Below are positions 49,034-57,936 of a stretch of 64,000 bases of DNA, in pieces. The stretch lies in the NCBI RefSeq assembly GCF_006494775.1, contig NZ_CP041146.1, positions 1,674,001 through 1,738,000 on the forward strand, written 5' to 3'. Made by a program: the position numbers and the translations under genes. The DNA comes from Nocardioides humi. GTDB lineage: Bacteria; Actinomycetota; Actinomycetes; Propionibacteriales; Nocardioidaceae. Position 1 is the stretch's first letter, and each line of letters begins with the position of its first letter. A model generated the notes under the pieces. That model was given only the letters and a program-made list of their open reading frames with translations, was not told where the DNA came from and ran no database searches.

Positions 49034-49399
49034 GTGGATGACAGCGTGATCTTCCGGGCCCGAGCGCAGGTTCTGGCCGACCTGCAGGCCCGCGCCCTCG
49101 GTACGCCGGACTCCGTGACCCTCCTCGAGGACGCCTGCTCCGAGCGCCGGTGGTGGCTCGGTCAGTGGCCCGAGGGAGCGCCGTTCATCGCCGGGCTGGT
49201 GGCCCAGGACGTCCAGGACGCGCTCGCCGACCGGTTCGGGCGGCAGGCGCGGGAGGGGCTGTGGCCGGTGTGCACCCGCTGCGGCGACGGACCCGTGCAC
49301 GCCCTGCACATCGAGCCCGATCTCGGCGGCCCGGACCCGGCCTGGGTCTGCGAGGAGTCCGGCACCGTCGTGGCGCCGCTCGGCGGCCTCGACACCTGA
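49034..49399 (+). CDS. Conserved hypothetical protein
   Basis: 121 aa from GTG 49034, chosen because coding character and a -10 box begin there; the longer frame upstream is not protein-like. It has an alpha-helical first half (FRARAQVLADLQARAL), then CTRCGDGPVHALHIEPDLGG in part and a late Cys (WVCEESG), suggesting a small zinc knuckle. I recognise no family. It is followed by the SOS-type gene. Confidence 0.6.
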   Translation: MDDSVIFRARAQVLADLQARALGTPDSVTLLEDACSERRWWLGQWPEGAPFIAGLVAQDVQDALADRFGRQAREGLWPVCTRCGDGPVHALHIEPDLGGPDPAWVCEESGTVVAPLGGLDT

Positions 49400-49407
49400 C
49401 CCGCCGT

Positions 49408-49437
49408 ACGAACATCTGTTCGAATCTGAGATATCCT
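49408..49437 (+). promoter_or_regulatory. LexA (SOS) box and promoter of the AlkB-type gene
   Basis: ACGAACATCTGTTCGA at 49408-49423 matches the actinobacterial LexA consensus TCGAAC-N4-GTTCGA at all but one position. It covers the expected -35 position of a promoter whose -10 is TATCCT (49432-49437). ATG 49444 follows six bases later. LexA binding there would block transcription until DNA damage. Confidence 0.8.
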
Positions 49438-49443
49438 CGATGC

Positions 49444-50067
49444 ATGCCGGTGGACTTCCAGACCAGCTTGTTCGACGCCGCCGCTCCGGCGAGCGAGGTC
49501 GCCACCGAGCGGCGGCGGCTGAGCGGCGGCGCCTGGGTCGACGTCGCGCGTGACTGGCTGCCCGATGCCGACGACGTCTTCGCCACGCTGGTCCGCGACG
49601 TCCCGTGGCGCGCGGAGCGGCGGGCGATGTACGACCGCGTCGTCGACGTACCCCGCCTGGTCTTCACCTACATGATCGGCGACGACCTCCCCCACCCGGC
49701 GCTCACCGCGGCGCGGGAGCGGCTGACGGCGCGGTACGCCGACGAGCTGGGCGAGCCGTTCCGGACCGCGGGCTGCTGCTACTACCGCGACGGTCGCGAC
49801 AGCGTCGCCTGGCACGGCGACACGATCGGCCGCGGGTCCACGCACGACACGATGGTCGCGATCGTCTCGGTCGGCGACCCGCGCCGGCTCCACCTGCGCC
49901 CCCGCGACCCGGACCGGCGCGAGGAGGCGTTCGCGGTCGAGATGGGGCACGGCGACCTGGTCGTCATGGGCGGGTCCTGCCAGCGGACGTGGGAGCACGC
50001 CGTGCCGAAGGTCGCCACCGCCGGGCCGCGGATCTCCGTGCAGTTCCGGCCCCTCAACGTCTTCTGA
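49444..50067 (+). CDS. AlkB-type 2-oxoglutarate/Fe(II) dioxygenase
   Basis: 207 aa. Oxidative demethylase fold: the iron site HxD in VAWHGDTIG, the distal His in TWEHAVPK, and the 2-oxoglutarate Arg in GPRISVQFRPL. CCYYRDGRDSVAWHGD is typical of the AlkB/ABH2 group that repairs N1-methyladenine and N3-methylcytosine. The leaderless start behind a LexA box fits an inducible DNA-repair role. The IS element begins 84 bp downstream. Confidence 0.88.
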   Translation: MPVDFQTSLFDAAAPASEVATERRRLSGGAWVDVARDWLPDADDVFATLVRDVPWRAERRAMYDRVVDVPRLVFTYMIGDDLPHPALTAARERLTARYADELGEPFRTAGCCYYRDGRDSVAWHGDTIGRGSTHDTMVAIVSVGDPRRLHLRPRDPDRREEAFAVEMGHGDLVVMGGSCQRTWEHAVPKVATAGPRISVQFRPLNVF

Positions 50068-50151
50068 TCCTCTTGGGCCGAGCGCGTCTCCGGCGACGAG
50101 AAAGCAAACAAGTTCCCGGAGGTCGCCTCCCGCCGCGCTGCCGGCCAAACC

Positions 50152-51595
50152 GGCTCATCGCAATCGAGGGTGTAGTTGGGGTCTGAAGCCGCCGGTCTCT
50201 AGCAGGGATCGGGCGATGTAGTTGGTCAGGTTGCGGAACCCGAGCGCTGAGCCGCGGAGGTGTTCGAGGCGGCCGTTGAGTGCCTCGGTCGGCCCGTTGG
50301 ACGTGCCGGGCCGGTCGAAGTAGGCCAGCACGTCAGCGGCGCGCTTCTTCAACGTCCGCCCCAGCCTGGTGACCTCGACCAGCGTCTTCGGCACACCGGT
50401 GCTGACCGACTCGATCAGCTTCACCATCAGGTCCCGGCCACGGCGGGGTCCTCGTGCCGGTAGGCCGCGATCATCCGCTGGTAGATCCCCCACGTCGCCT
50501 CGACCTCGACATGGGCATCCTCGGCGAACAGCGCGTTGAGCCTGGCGATCTGCTTGTCGGTGAGCAGGTCGGCACCGGTGGACAGGGTCCGTCGCGCAGC
50601 GTACAGCGGGTCGCCCTTCCTACCGCGGTGACCGTGGATCGCTTGCTGGATCCGGCGCCGGCACTCATCGAGAGCATCACCGGCCAGACGGACCACGTGG
50701 AACGGGTCCATCACCGCGACCGCGGCAGGGACCTCCTCCGCGGCGGCGGTCTTGAAGCCGGTGAACCCGTCCATCGCGACCACCTCGACACCGGCACGGA
50801 ACGCCTCGGTCTGCTCAGCGAGCCAGGTCTTGAACACCGACTTCGAGCGGCCCTCGACCATGTCCAACAGCCGTGCCGGGCCGGTGCCGTCGCGCACCGG
50901 GGTGAGATCGATGATCACGGTCACGTACTTGTCGCCGCGATCACCTGGCCGGGTGTGTCTCCACACGTGCTCGTCGATGCCGAGCACACGGACGCCGTCG
51001 AGGCGGTGCTCGTCGTTGATCAGCACCCGTCTGCCTTCGGCCAGGACCGCATCGTTCGCGGTGTTCCACGCGACCCCGAGACCCTCGGCGACACGTGCGA
51101 CGGTCAGGTGCTGCACCACGATCCCTTCCAGCGCCCACCGCAGCCCCCGACGCGACAGCTTCGCCCGCGGCTCGGCCGCCAAGCTGGTGTCCTGGCGCCA
51201 CACCTGGCCGCACTCGCGGCACCGGTAGCGACGGACCGCGACTTCGAGGGTGGTCGGGCGCCAACCGAGCGGCTCGTGCGCGAGTCGACGGACCACGGTG
51301 TCGCGTGCCAGTCCCTCCCCACCGCAACCGCGGCACCACCGGTCGTCATCGACGACCCGGCAGGCGAGGACAGCACGATCAGGTTCGAGCCGCTGCCCGA
51401 TCACAGCCAGGCCGAGGCCGTCGAGCCGGGCGAAGGTAGTCAGATCGGGGTGGCCGAACCCGGCCGGCGGGGTAGCGTCAGGCATGTCGAGGTCTTCTGG
51501 ATGGGCGGCGTAGGAACCTCCATCCTCGGGAGACCTCGACACCTATCCCAGGACCGACGCGCCGACCCGACCTACACCCTCATCTGCGAAGAGCC
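50152..51595 (-). mobile_element. ISL3-family insertion sequence with intact 8-bp target duplication
   Basis: 1444 bp. The two ends are related inverted repeats beginning GGCTC(A/T)TCGCA followed by GAGGGTGTAG: left end from 50152, right end reading inward from 51595. The flanks are exact 8-bp direct repeats GCCAAACC at 50144-50151 and 51596-51603, as expected for ISL3 transposition. It sits 84 bp after the AlkB gene and 1 bp beyond the duplication from the VOC stop, so no gene is interrupted. The intact duplication implies recent arrival. Confidence 0.9.
50155..51485 (-). CDS. ISL3-family transposase (frame broken by an apparent 1-nt deletion)
   Basis: 443 aa if one G is restored at 50438-50439. 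It then reads IAAYRHEDPAVGRDLMVKLI. The N-terminal zinc finger is CRGCGGEG ... CRECGQVW. The DDE domain begins VRVLGIDEHVWRH, continues VAMDGFTGFKTA and ends with TSNGPTEALNGRLEHLRGSA. Start MPDATPPAGFGHPDL at 51485. ISL3 transposases are normally single-frame, so a programmed frameshift is unlikely. The deletion may be an error or may have silenced the copy. Confidence 0.85.
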
Positions 51596-51604
51596 GCCAA
51601 ACCC

Positions 51605-52000
51605 CTACGACTCGGCGACCTCGGCGTCCGAGCGCAGGATGCAGAACTCGTTGCCCTCCGGGTCGGCCAGCACCACCCACCCGGAGCCGGGGCCGCGGAT
51701 GCCGCGATGGTCGGCGACCTGCGTGGCGCCGTACTGCAGCAGTCGGTCGACCTCCTCGTCCCGGGTGCCGGTGCGGGGGCGGAGGTCGAGGTGGATCCGG
51801 TTCTTGCCGGCCTTGCGCTCGGGGACCTCGATGAACAGCACCTGGTGGCCGGAGTCCGGGTCGACGATCATGCACTCCTCGTGCCCGGGCTCGTTGGGGT
51901 CGTCGGGAAGGTCGGTGTAGCCGAGCACCGGCTTCCACCACTCGGAGAGCTCGAAGGCGTTGGCGCAGTCGATGGTGGTGTGGGAGACGTACGACGTCAC
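51605..52000 (-). CDS. VOC (glyoxalase/bleomycin-resistance) family protein
   Basis: 131 aa. The beta-alpha-beta-beta-beta module is seen in HTTIDCANAFELSEWWKPVLGY in part, HQVLFIEVPERK, NRIHLDLRP and VLADPEGNEFCIL. This is the actinobacterial DUF/VOC subgroup of unknown substrate. It overlaps the upstream membrane-protein gene by 4 nt. The IS lies just downstream of the stop. Confidence 0.8.
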   Translation of the reverse strand: MTSYVSHTTIDCANAFELSEWWKPVLGYTDLPDDPNEPGHEECMIVDPDSGHQVLFIEVPERKAGKNRIHLDLRPRTGTRDEEVDRLLQYGATQVADHRGIRGPGSGWVVLADPEGNEFCILRSDAEVAES

Positions 52001-52830
52001 GGGCTCGCTCCTGGGGTCGGCGTCGGCGAGGGGGTGGGGGTCGGGGTGGGCGTGGCCGTCTCGGTCGCGGTGGCCGTGGCGGACGGGGACGCGGTCTCGG
52101 AGGGCGTGGGCGTCGTGGTGGCCTCGGTGGGGGCGGTGGTCGCGGTGTCGGTCGGGGACGGCGTGGGCGTGGGGGTCGGCGTCTCCTCGGCCGGCTCCTC
52201 CTGCTTCTTCTCGTCCTTGCTGCCGCCGCTGTTGCCGAAGATGCCGGAGAAGGAGGTGCGGTCCTTGCCGTCGGTGCCGCCGGTGATCGTCGAGACGCTC
52301 CTGCCGAGGACCAGCTCGACGGCGCCGATCACGAGCAGCGAGATCAGGAAGACGCCGACGGCCAGCACCGCGATCCGCTTCCAGGGCAGCATGGCCCAGC
52401 GGTTGGGTGCCTGCTCGGCGGACTCGTCCGCCTCGTCGTCCGCCTCGTCGTCCGCGGCGTCGCCCTCGTCCTCCCCTGGGGCATCGCCCTCCGCGGCGTC
52501 GAGGTGGCGGTGCGCGCGGTCCAGCTCGCGCTCGGCCGCCTGCGGGTCGGAGCGCCGCGCGGCGCGGCGTACGTTCTGCTCGGCGAGGTTGACCCGCTGC
52601 ATCGCCGCGGCCTGGACGTCGGCCATCCGGCGGCGGCTGGACTCGATGCCCTGCTTGTAGAGCGCGGTGCTGACGGTCGCGATGACGCTGCCGAGCGCGG
52701 CGCCGATCAGGGTGCCGGCCGCGCCGAGGGTGGAGAGCAGCACCGCGACCGTGACGGCCGCGCCAGCGCCCGCGGCGGTCGCCTGCCAGTCGATCCGGGC
52801 GGCCTTCTCATCGGTCTCCGTCTGTGCCAT
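51997..52830 (-). CDS. Membrane protein with Thr/Pro-rich tail
   Basis: 277 aa. A Gly/Ala-rich hydrophobic segment (about 18-50) is followed by a charged helical region (MQRVNLAEQNVRRAARR), an acidic stretch and a clear membrane helix near 152-174 (IAVLAVGVFLISLLVIGAV). The exterior tail is Thr/Pro/Ser-rich with TPTPTPTPS repeats, like cell-wall-spanning linkers. Not recognised as a named family. ATGA overlap with the VOC gene. Confidence 0.65.
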   Translation of the reverse strand: MAQTETDEKAARIDWQATAAGAGAAVTVAVLLSTLGAAGTLIGAALGSVIATVSTALYKQGIESSRRRMADVQAAAMQRVNLAEQNVRRAARRSDPQAAERELDRAHRHLDAAEGDAPGEDEGDAADDEADDEADESAEQAPNRWAMLPWKRIAVLAVGVFLISLLVIGAVELVLGRSVSTITGGTDGKDRTSFSGIFGNSGGSKDEKKQEEPAEETPTPTPTPSPTDTATTAPTEATTTPTPSETASPSATATATETATPTPTPTPSPTPTPGASP

Positions 52831-52843
52831 GGGCGACGCCGGG

Positions 52844-53633
52844 TCAGTCGGTGCCGTTCGCGGCGATGAACGCGAGGATCTTCTCGGACAGCTCGGGGCG
52901 GCACACGATCACGTCGGGCAGGTAGACGTCGGCCTGGTTGTAGACCAGCTCGCTGCCGTCGACCCGCGAGGTGAACAGGCCCGCGGCCCGGGCCACGGCG
53001 ACCGGCGCGGCGGAGTCCCACTCGTACTGGCCGCCCGCGTGGACGTAGGCGTCGGCCACGTCGCGCACCACCGACATCATCTTCACGCCGGCCGAGCCCA
53101 TCGGGACCAGCTCGGCGTCGAGCTCCTTCGCGAGGGCCTCGACGAAGGCGGGCGGGCGGGTGCGGGAGACGGCGATGCGGGGGCGCTGCGAGGTCCGGGG
53201 AGGTACGACGGGCGGCCGGCCGGTGTCGAAGGCCCCCCAGCGCCGGCTGGGCCACGGCCCCGGCGATCAGGTCGCCGTTCTGCCACAGCGCCACGTGCAC
53301 CGCCCAGTCGTCGCGCGGCGGCTCGGAGAACTCGCGGGTGCCGTCGAGGGGGTCGACGATCCAGGCGCGGGTCGCGCGCAGGCGGGCGTCCTTGTCGGCG
53401 GCGTTCTCGAGCGCCTCCTCGGAGAGGACCGCGTCGTCGGGCCGGTAGGTCGCCAGCAGCTCCATGAGCAGCTCGTGGGCGGCGCGGTCGCCGGCGTCCT
53501 TGAGCGCCTTGCCCTCCAGCCCCCCGGCCCGCACCTCGAGCAGGCGGCGGCCGGCCTCTTCGGCCAGCCAGGCGGCGAGGAGGTGGTCGTCGGCGACGAC
53601 CTCGGGGGCGGGGGTACCGGGCTCGAAGGTCAC
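52844..53633 (-). CDS. CysQ / inositol-monophosphatase family phosphatase (frame broken near a C-run)
   Basis: Lithium-sensitive phosphatase fold. LKDAGDRAAHELLMELL and VLSEEALENAADKDARL supply metal acids and AWIVDPLDGTREFSE is the DP(L/I)DGT signature. The C-terminal frame begins at or before MGSAGVKMMSVVRDVADAYVHAGGQYEWDSAAP. The frames differ across 53233-53238 (six C on the plus strand), needing two added bases or one removed. The full protein is about 263 aa. It probably removes the 3'-phosphate from PAP or acts on sugar phosphates. Substrate specificity is not decided by the sequence. Confidence 0.8.
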
Positions 53634-53670
53634 CGGGTCAGCCTAGTTGAGCCCCCTGACCGCGGCCCCA

Positions 53671-54009
53671 TCAGGAAGCGCGCGGCAGCGTGGCGTCCTG
53701 CGCGCAGCGCATCGGCGGCGAGGATGGTCCGAGCGAAGCGAGTGACCGTCCGCGGCCGTCGATCGGACGACACGCTCGCGCCATCAGGAAGCGCGCGGCA
53801 GCGTGGCGTCCTGCGCGCAGCGCATCGGCGGCAAGGATGGTCCGAGCGAAGCGAGTGACCGTCCGCGGCCGTCGATCGGACGACACGCTCGCGCCATCAG
53901 GAAGCGCGCGGCAGCGTGGCGTCCTGCGCGCAGCGCATCGGCGGCAAGGATGGTCCGAGCGAAGCGAGTGACCGTCCGCGGCCGTCGATCGGACGACACG
54001 CTCGCGCCA
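53671..54009. repeat. 113-bp tandem repeat, three copies, abutting the pth stop
   Basis: Units 53671-53783, 53784-53896 and 53897-54009. Copies 2 and 3 appear identical; copy 1 has one change (GGCGAGG for GGCAAGG). Each unit begins TCA, and the pth stop codon (TCA on this strand, 54010-54012) is where the fourth unit would begin. Each contains GGTCCGAGCGAAGCGAGTGACC-type dyad symmetry split by a short loop. The end CTCGCGCCAT resembles the 53-bp repeats at 289 and 13714. The gap 53634-54009 holds no gene. Confidence 0.92.
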
Positions 54010-54612
54010 TCAGGAGTTGAACCGCTGCTGGGTCTTCTCGAGGCCGTCGGCGATCAGGCTCTCGACGGCGTCGGCGGCGGTGTCGACCTGGAACGGCAGC
54101 TCCTTGCGCTCCTTGGCCGAGTAGTTGGAGAGCACGAAGTCGGCGACGTCCTGGCGGCCCGGCGGGCGGCCGATGCCGGCGCGGACCCGGTGGAAGTCGC
54201 CGGTGCCGAGGGAGGAGCGCATCGACTTCAGGCCGTTGTGGCCGTTGTCGCCGCCGCCCTTCTTGACGCGGAGGGTGCCGAAGTCGATGTCGAGCTCGTC
54301 GTGGATCGCGACGATCCGCTCGGCGGGGACCTTGTAGAAGGTCACGAGCGCCTTGATCGGGCCACCGGACTCGTTCATGTACGAGCGGGACTTGGCCAGC
54401 ACCACCCGCGGAGCGGCGGTGCCCGGAGCGCCGAGCCGGCCCTCGACGACCTCGGCGCGGCCGGACTTGTGGGCGCGGAAGCCGCTGCCCATCCGGCGGG
54501 CCAGCTCGTCGACCACCAGGTGGCCGACGTTGTGGCGGTGCCCGGCGTACGACGGGCCCGGGTTGCCGAGGCCGACCACGAGCCAGACGTCGGCGCTGTT
54601 CGCGTCGCTCAC
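54010..54612 (-). CDS. pth: Peptidyl-tRNA hydrolase
   Basis: 200 aa from GTG 54612. Recycles peptidyl-tRNA released from stalled ribosomes. Signatures: [20 protein letters not shown] with the catalytic His, [23 protein letters not shown] and [13 protein letters not shown]. It follows rplY, as is usual in actinobacteria, and its stop abuts the 113-bp repeat array. Confidence 0.95.
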   Translation of the reverse strand: MSDANSADVWLVVGLGNPGPSYAGHRHNVGHLVVDELARRMGSGFRAHKSGRAEVVEGRLGAPGTAAPRVVLAKSRSYMNESGGPIKALVTFYKVPAERIVAIHDELDIDFGTLRVKKGGGDNGHNGLKSMRSSLGTGDFHRVRAGIGRPPGRQDVADFVLSNYSAKERKELPFQVDTAADAVESLIADGLEKTQQRFNS

Positions 54613-54707
54613 GGAGGTCTCCTCGGCGTCAGGTACGGCGGTGCTCCCCGGCGCGAGAGCCCGCGCCGGGGAGATCAGTCGGCCCAGGAACCACCTGAGC
54701 CTGCCGA

Positions 54708-55348
54708 TCACTCGGTGTCGCCACCCTCGGCGGGCGCCTCGGGCTCGTCCTTCTCGATGCCGGCCTCGGCCTCGGCCTCCTCCAGCTCGGCCTCGACGGC
54801 CTCGGCGGTCGGGGCGGAGGTGACGTTGACGACGAGGGTCTCGGCGTCGGTGAGCAGCGTGGTGCCGGACGGCAGCGTGATCTGGCCCGCGAGGAACTGG
54901 GTGCCGGCCTCGGCGTCGGTGACGTCGATCTCGAACTGCTCGGGATGTGGGTGGCCTCGGCCTCGACCTGGATCGTGGCGTTCTCGCTGACGACCAGGGT
55001 CTCGGCGGCGGCGTCGCCCACGACGTGGACCGGGACGTCGACGGTGACCTTCTCGCCGCGCTTCACGGCGACGAAGTCGACGTGCTCGAGGACGCGGCGG
55101 ACCGGGTCGACCTGGACCTGCTTGGTCAGGGCGAGCTGCGAGGTGCCGTCGATGTCGAGCTCGAGCAGCGCGTTGGCGCCGCCGTGCTTGATCGCCATCA
55201 TCGTGTCGTGGCCCGGGAGGGTCAGGTGGATCGGGTCGTTGCCGTGGCCGTAGACGACGGCCGGGACCTTGTCCTCGCGGCGGATGCGGCGGGCGGCGCC
55301 CTTGCCGAACTCGGTGCGGACCTCGGCCTTGATCTTCTCGCTGCTCAT
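54708..55348 (-). CDS. rplY: 50S ribosomal protein bL25 (CTC form; frame broken by an apparent 1-nt deletion)
   Basis: 213 aa when one C is added at 54942-54944. It starts [20 protein letters not shown], has [12 protein letters not shown] and LLELDIDG, and joins EATHIP to [16 protein letters not shown]. The acidic tail ends [10 protein letters not shown]. The CTC-type extension is typical of actinobacteria. 5S rRNA-binding. It lies upstream of pth in the same direction. Confidence 0.92.
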
Positions 55349-55546
55349 GGGGCTCTCCTCGTCAGTGGTGGTGGGCGGATGCCCCGGGGACGAGGAACGC
55401 CGCGCTTCCCTCACCCGGTGACCGGCAGGGCGCGCGGCGTCGTGCAGACGAGCCGGCCCAGTCGATCACGGAGTCACAGAAGCGGGTGCTCCCTCGCCGA
55501 GGCAACCGCAGAAGGCTACCCGGGTACGCCGGACCGGGCGAAATCC

Positions 55547-55978
55547 TCACCGCCAGGGGTCGGTGATCTCGCGCAGGTCCGCCAGCGCCGACCTCAGGGC
55601 GGCCATCCGCTCGGCACCCAGGTGACGCGTCCACTCCCGCTCGATCGCCCGCTCCTCGCGGCGGGCCAGCCGCTGGGCCTCGCGTCCCCGCGGCGCGATC
55701 AGGACGAGCCGCGCCCGGGCGTCGGCGGGGTCGAGCACCCGCTCGACGTACGCCGCCCGCTCGAGCTGGTCGACGAGGACGCTGGCGCTCTGCTTGGTGA
55801 TCCGCGCCTGCTCGGCGAGGTCGGTGACCCGGATGCCGTCCTCGCTCAGCCGCGCCGCGACCCGGGCCATGGCGGGGGTCAGGTCGTCGTACCCGGCGGC
55901 GGCGAGGGCGTCGGCCACCCGCTGCTCGACGTACCGCGCGCCGATGAACATGAGCAGTGCGGGGTGCGGCTCGGCCAC
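55547..55978 (-). CDS. MarR family regulator
   Basis: 143 aa from GTG 55978, which follows GAGAGGGG. Winged helix: YDDLTPAMARVAARLSEDGIRVTDLAEQARITKQSASVLVDQLE in part, then DPADARARLVLIAPRG. It is divergent from the maleylpyruvate-isomerase-like gene with a palindrome between them. It probably represses both. Confidence 0.85.
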   Translation of the reverse strand: MAEPHPALLMFIGARYVEQRVADALAAAGYDDLTPAMARVAARLSEDGIRVTDLAEQARITKQSASVLVDQLERAAYVERVLDPADARARLVLIAPRGREAQRLARREERAIEREWTRHLGAERMAALRSALADLREITDPWR

Positions 55979-56025
55979 GCGGTCCCCTCTCCTCGCCGGA
56001 CGACCTTGACGAAACCGGTCAGTCA

Positions 56026-56046
56026 GGCTGACGATATCAGTCAGCC
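56026..56046. promoter_or_regulatory. Probable MarR operator
   Basis: GGCTGAC-GATATCA-GTCAGCC, a perfect 7-bp inverted repeat with a 7-base centre. It is flanked by further CAGTCAG/CTGACC half-sites, in the 94-bp region between the divergent MarR and DinB-like genes. Confidence 0.65.
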
Positions 56047-56072
56047 ATCCTGACCAGTTGGAGGGAGGCGCG

Positions 56073-56708
56073 ATGGACCGGCCGGAGCTGTGGCGGCACA
56101 TCCACGCCGAGCGGGCGGCGATCGCCGAGCTGCTGGCCGGGCTGACCGACGAGGAGTGGCAGCACCCCACCCTGTGCCCCGGCTGGACGGTCCACGACAT
56201 CGCCGCCCACGTGATCTCCACGCCGCAGATCGGGTGGCGCCAGCTGCCGGGCATGGTCGCGCGCAACCTCGGGCGCGGCTACAACACGATGATCTTCCGC
56301 GAAGTGAGGCGCCTCGGCGCCCGCGAGACCCGCGCGAGCATCCTCGGCGACTTCGAGAGGTACGCCGCCAGCACCCGCCACGTCCCCACGACCACCGCGG
56401 TCGAGCCGCTCGTCGACGCCCTCCTGCACCACCAGGACATCGCCCGGCCGCTCGGCCGACAGCACGCGATGGCGCCCGCGGCGGCGGTCGTCGCCGCGGA
56501 CCGGGTACGCCGGCTGGCGCCGCTCATGGGCACCCGGCGCCTGCTGCGGAGCATCCGGCTGGTCGCCACCGACGTCGACTGGGACCGCGGCACCGGGCCC
56601 ACCGTCACCGGGCCGATCCAGGAGCTGCTCATGATCGCCTCGGGCCGGGCGCCGGACCCGGATCTGGTCCGTGGCGACGGGCTGGCGGCGCTGGCGACAC
56701 GTGGTTGA
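56073..56708 (+). CDS. Maleylpyruvate isomerase / DinB-like fold protein
   Basis: 211 aa; ATG follows GGAGGGAGG. The N-terminal mycothiol-dependent isomerase-type domain has LLAGLTDEEWQHPTLCPGWTVHDIAAHV, with the His of HDIAAH and a later DALLHHQDIARPLG typical of the metal site. The usual Actinobacteria annotation is the TIGR03083 family. The role is unclear; mycothiol-dependent chemistry is likely. It is under the adjacent MarR operator. Confidence 0.8.
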   Translation: MDRPELWRHIHAERAAIAELLAGLTDEEWQHPTLCPGWTVHDIAAHVISTPQIGWRQLPGMVARNLGRGYNTMIFREVRRLGARETRASILGDFERYAASTRHVPTTTAVEPLVDALLHHQDIARPLGRQHAMAPAAAVVAADRVRRLAPLMGTRRLLRSIRLVATDVDWDRGTGPTVTGPIQELLMIASGRAPDPDLVRGDGLAALATRG

Positions 56709-56745
56709 TACCGACTTATACTTGACCGAAGTATAAAGACGTATC
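56707..56745. promoter_or_regulatory. Nested AT-rich palindrome at the ATPase promoter
   Basis: TTATACTT-GACCG-AAGTATAA (56716-56736) is centred inside a second symmetric pair, GATAC (56707-56711) and GTATC (56741-56745), all about one axis at 56726. It ends 18 bp before ATG 56764. This strongly AT-rich 39-bp element looks like a dimeric repressor site, but no regulator gene lies beside it. Confidence 0.65.
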
Positions 56746-56763
56746 ACACCACGGAGGCCGGCC

Positions 56764-57936
56764 ATGCCGAGCAATCCCTACACCCCCGGCCAGGTGCCGC
56801 GGATCCTCGCCGGCCGCGCCGTGGAGATGCGCCGGATCGAGGGCCTGCTCGCCCGAGTGGCGACGTACGGCGAGCTCGGCGGCCCCCTGCTGCTGTTCCA
56901 CGCGCCCCGCGGGATCGGCAAGACCTCGCTGCTGCGGGCCGGTCAACGCCGCGCCGTGGAGTCCGGGTTCGTGACCGCGTGGGTCGCGTGCTCGCGCCAG
57001 CAGCCGGTCCTGCCCGAGATCGCGCACGCCATCGGGCGCGCGCTCGACCGGGCGGACGCCGTACCGTCCGGCGCCGCCGGCAGCAGCTGGCGCGGCCAGC
57101 TCGAGCGGCTGACCGTCGAGGTGGGGATCCCGGGCGCGAAGGTGCAGGCGCAGGTCGGCCGCAAGGAGGCGACCGCTCCCCCGCAGGCGGCGATCGGGAT
57201 CCTCGAGTCGCTGCTGCACGACGCCTCGTCGTTGGTCCGGCAGCACGGCGGCGCGGGGCTGCTCCTCCTGCTCGACGAGCTCCACACGGCCTCGGCCGAC
57301 GAGATGTCCGTGCTCCTCAACACCCTGCAGAACCTCGACGGCGAGCGGACCGAGAACCCGCTCGCCACCGTCGCCGCCGGGCTGCCCGTCACCCCCGAGG
57401 CGCTCACCCGGGCCGCGACCTTCGGCGAGCGCAGCACCTTCGTCTCGCTCGACGTGCTCTCCGACGACGACGCCCGCGCGGCGCTGGTCGGGCCCGCCGA
57501 GGCCGAGGGCGTCGGGTGGTCCGACGCCGCGCTCACCGCGATCGTCGCCGAGTCGCGCGGCTACCCCTACCTCATCCAGCTGCTGGGCAGCACCACCTGG
57601 GACGCCGCCGCACCCGCCAGCGGCAGCCGGCTCACCCTCGCGGCCGTGAAGCGGGGACTGCCCGTCGCCCGCGACCAGCTCGCCGCCATGCACCGGGCAC
57701 GCTGGGGCGCGGCCACCCGCCTCGAGCAGCGGTTCCTCGCGGCGATGGCCGCCGCCGGCGAGGGCAATGTCACCCGGGCCGCGATCGCCGCCGGCATGGG
57801 GGTCGACTCCCGCGCCATCAGCGTCCCCCGCGAGCGGCTGATCGACAAGGGCGTGATCGAGCCGGTCGGTCACGGGCTGGTGCGGTTCACCCTGCCCGGG
57901 TTCGGCGCCTTCGTCCGGGGCTTGGACGACGCCTGA
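56764..57936 (+). CDS. AAA ATPase with C-terminal winged helix
   Basis: 390 aa. N-terminal FAGREVE-like start (ILAGRAVEMRRIEGLL), Walker A FHAPRGIGKTSLLRAG (about residues 42-57), Walker B LLLLLDELHTASADEM, sensor LATVAAGLP. C-terminal winged-helix domain (about 315-385): LEQRFLAAMAAAGEGNVTRAAIAAGMGVDSRAISVPRERL in part. It resembles ORC1/Cdc6-like or STAND-type ATPases seen in mobile or defence loci. Its role is unknown and it has no partner gene beside it. Confidence 0.75.
   Translation: MPSNPYTPGQVPRILAGRAVEMRRIEGLLARVATYGELGGPLLLFHAPRGIGKTSLLRAGQRRAVESGFVTAWVACSRQQPVLPEIAHAIGRALDRADAVPSGAAGSSWRGQLERLTVEVGIPGAKVQAQVGRKEATAPPQAAIGILESLLHDASSLVRQHGGAGLLLLLDELHTASADEMSVLLNTLQNLDGERTENPLATVAAGLPVTPEALTRAATFGERSTFVSLDVLSDDDARAALVGPAEAEGVGWSDAALTAIVAESRGYPYLIQLLGSTTWDAAAPASGSRLTLAAVKRGLPVARDQLAAMHRARWGAATRLEQRFLAAMAAAGEGNVTRAAIAAGMGVDSRAISVPRERLIDKGVIEPVGHGLVRFTLPGFGAFVRGLDDA

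Noticed and set aside
50155..51485. Programmed frameshift in the transposase
   Set aside because: ISL3 transposases are single-frame, there is no slippery heptamer, and the same kind of one-base loss occurs in ten other genes of the window.
53690..53971. Small open frames inside the 113-bp repeats
   Set aside because: They only restate the repeat unit, have no ribosome site and no homology-like features.
53671..54009. CRISPR array
   Set aside because: The repeats are directly adjacent 113-bp units with no unique spacers and no cas genes nearby.
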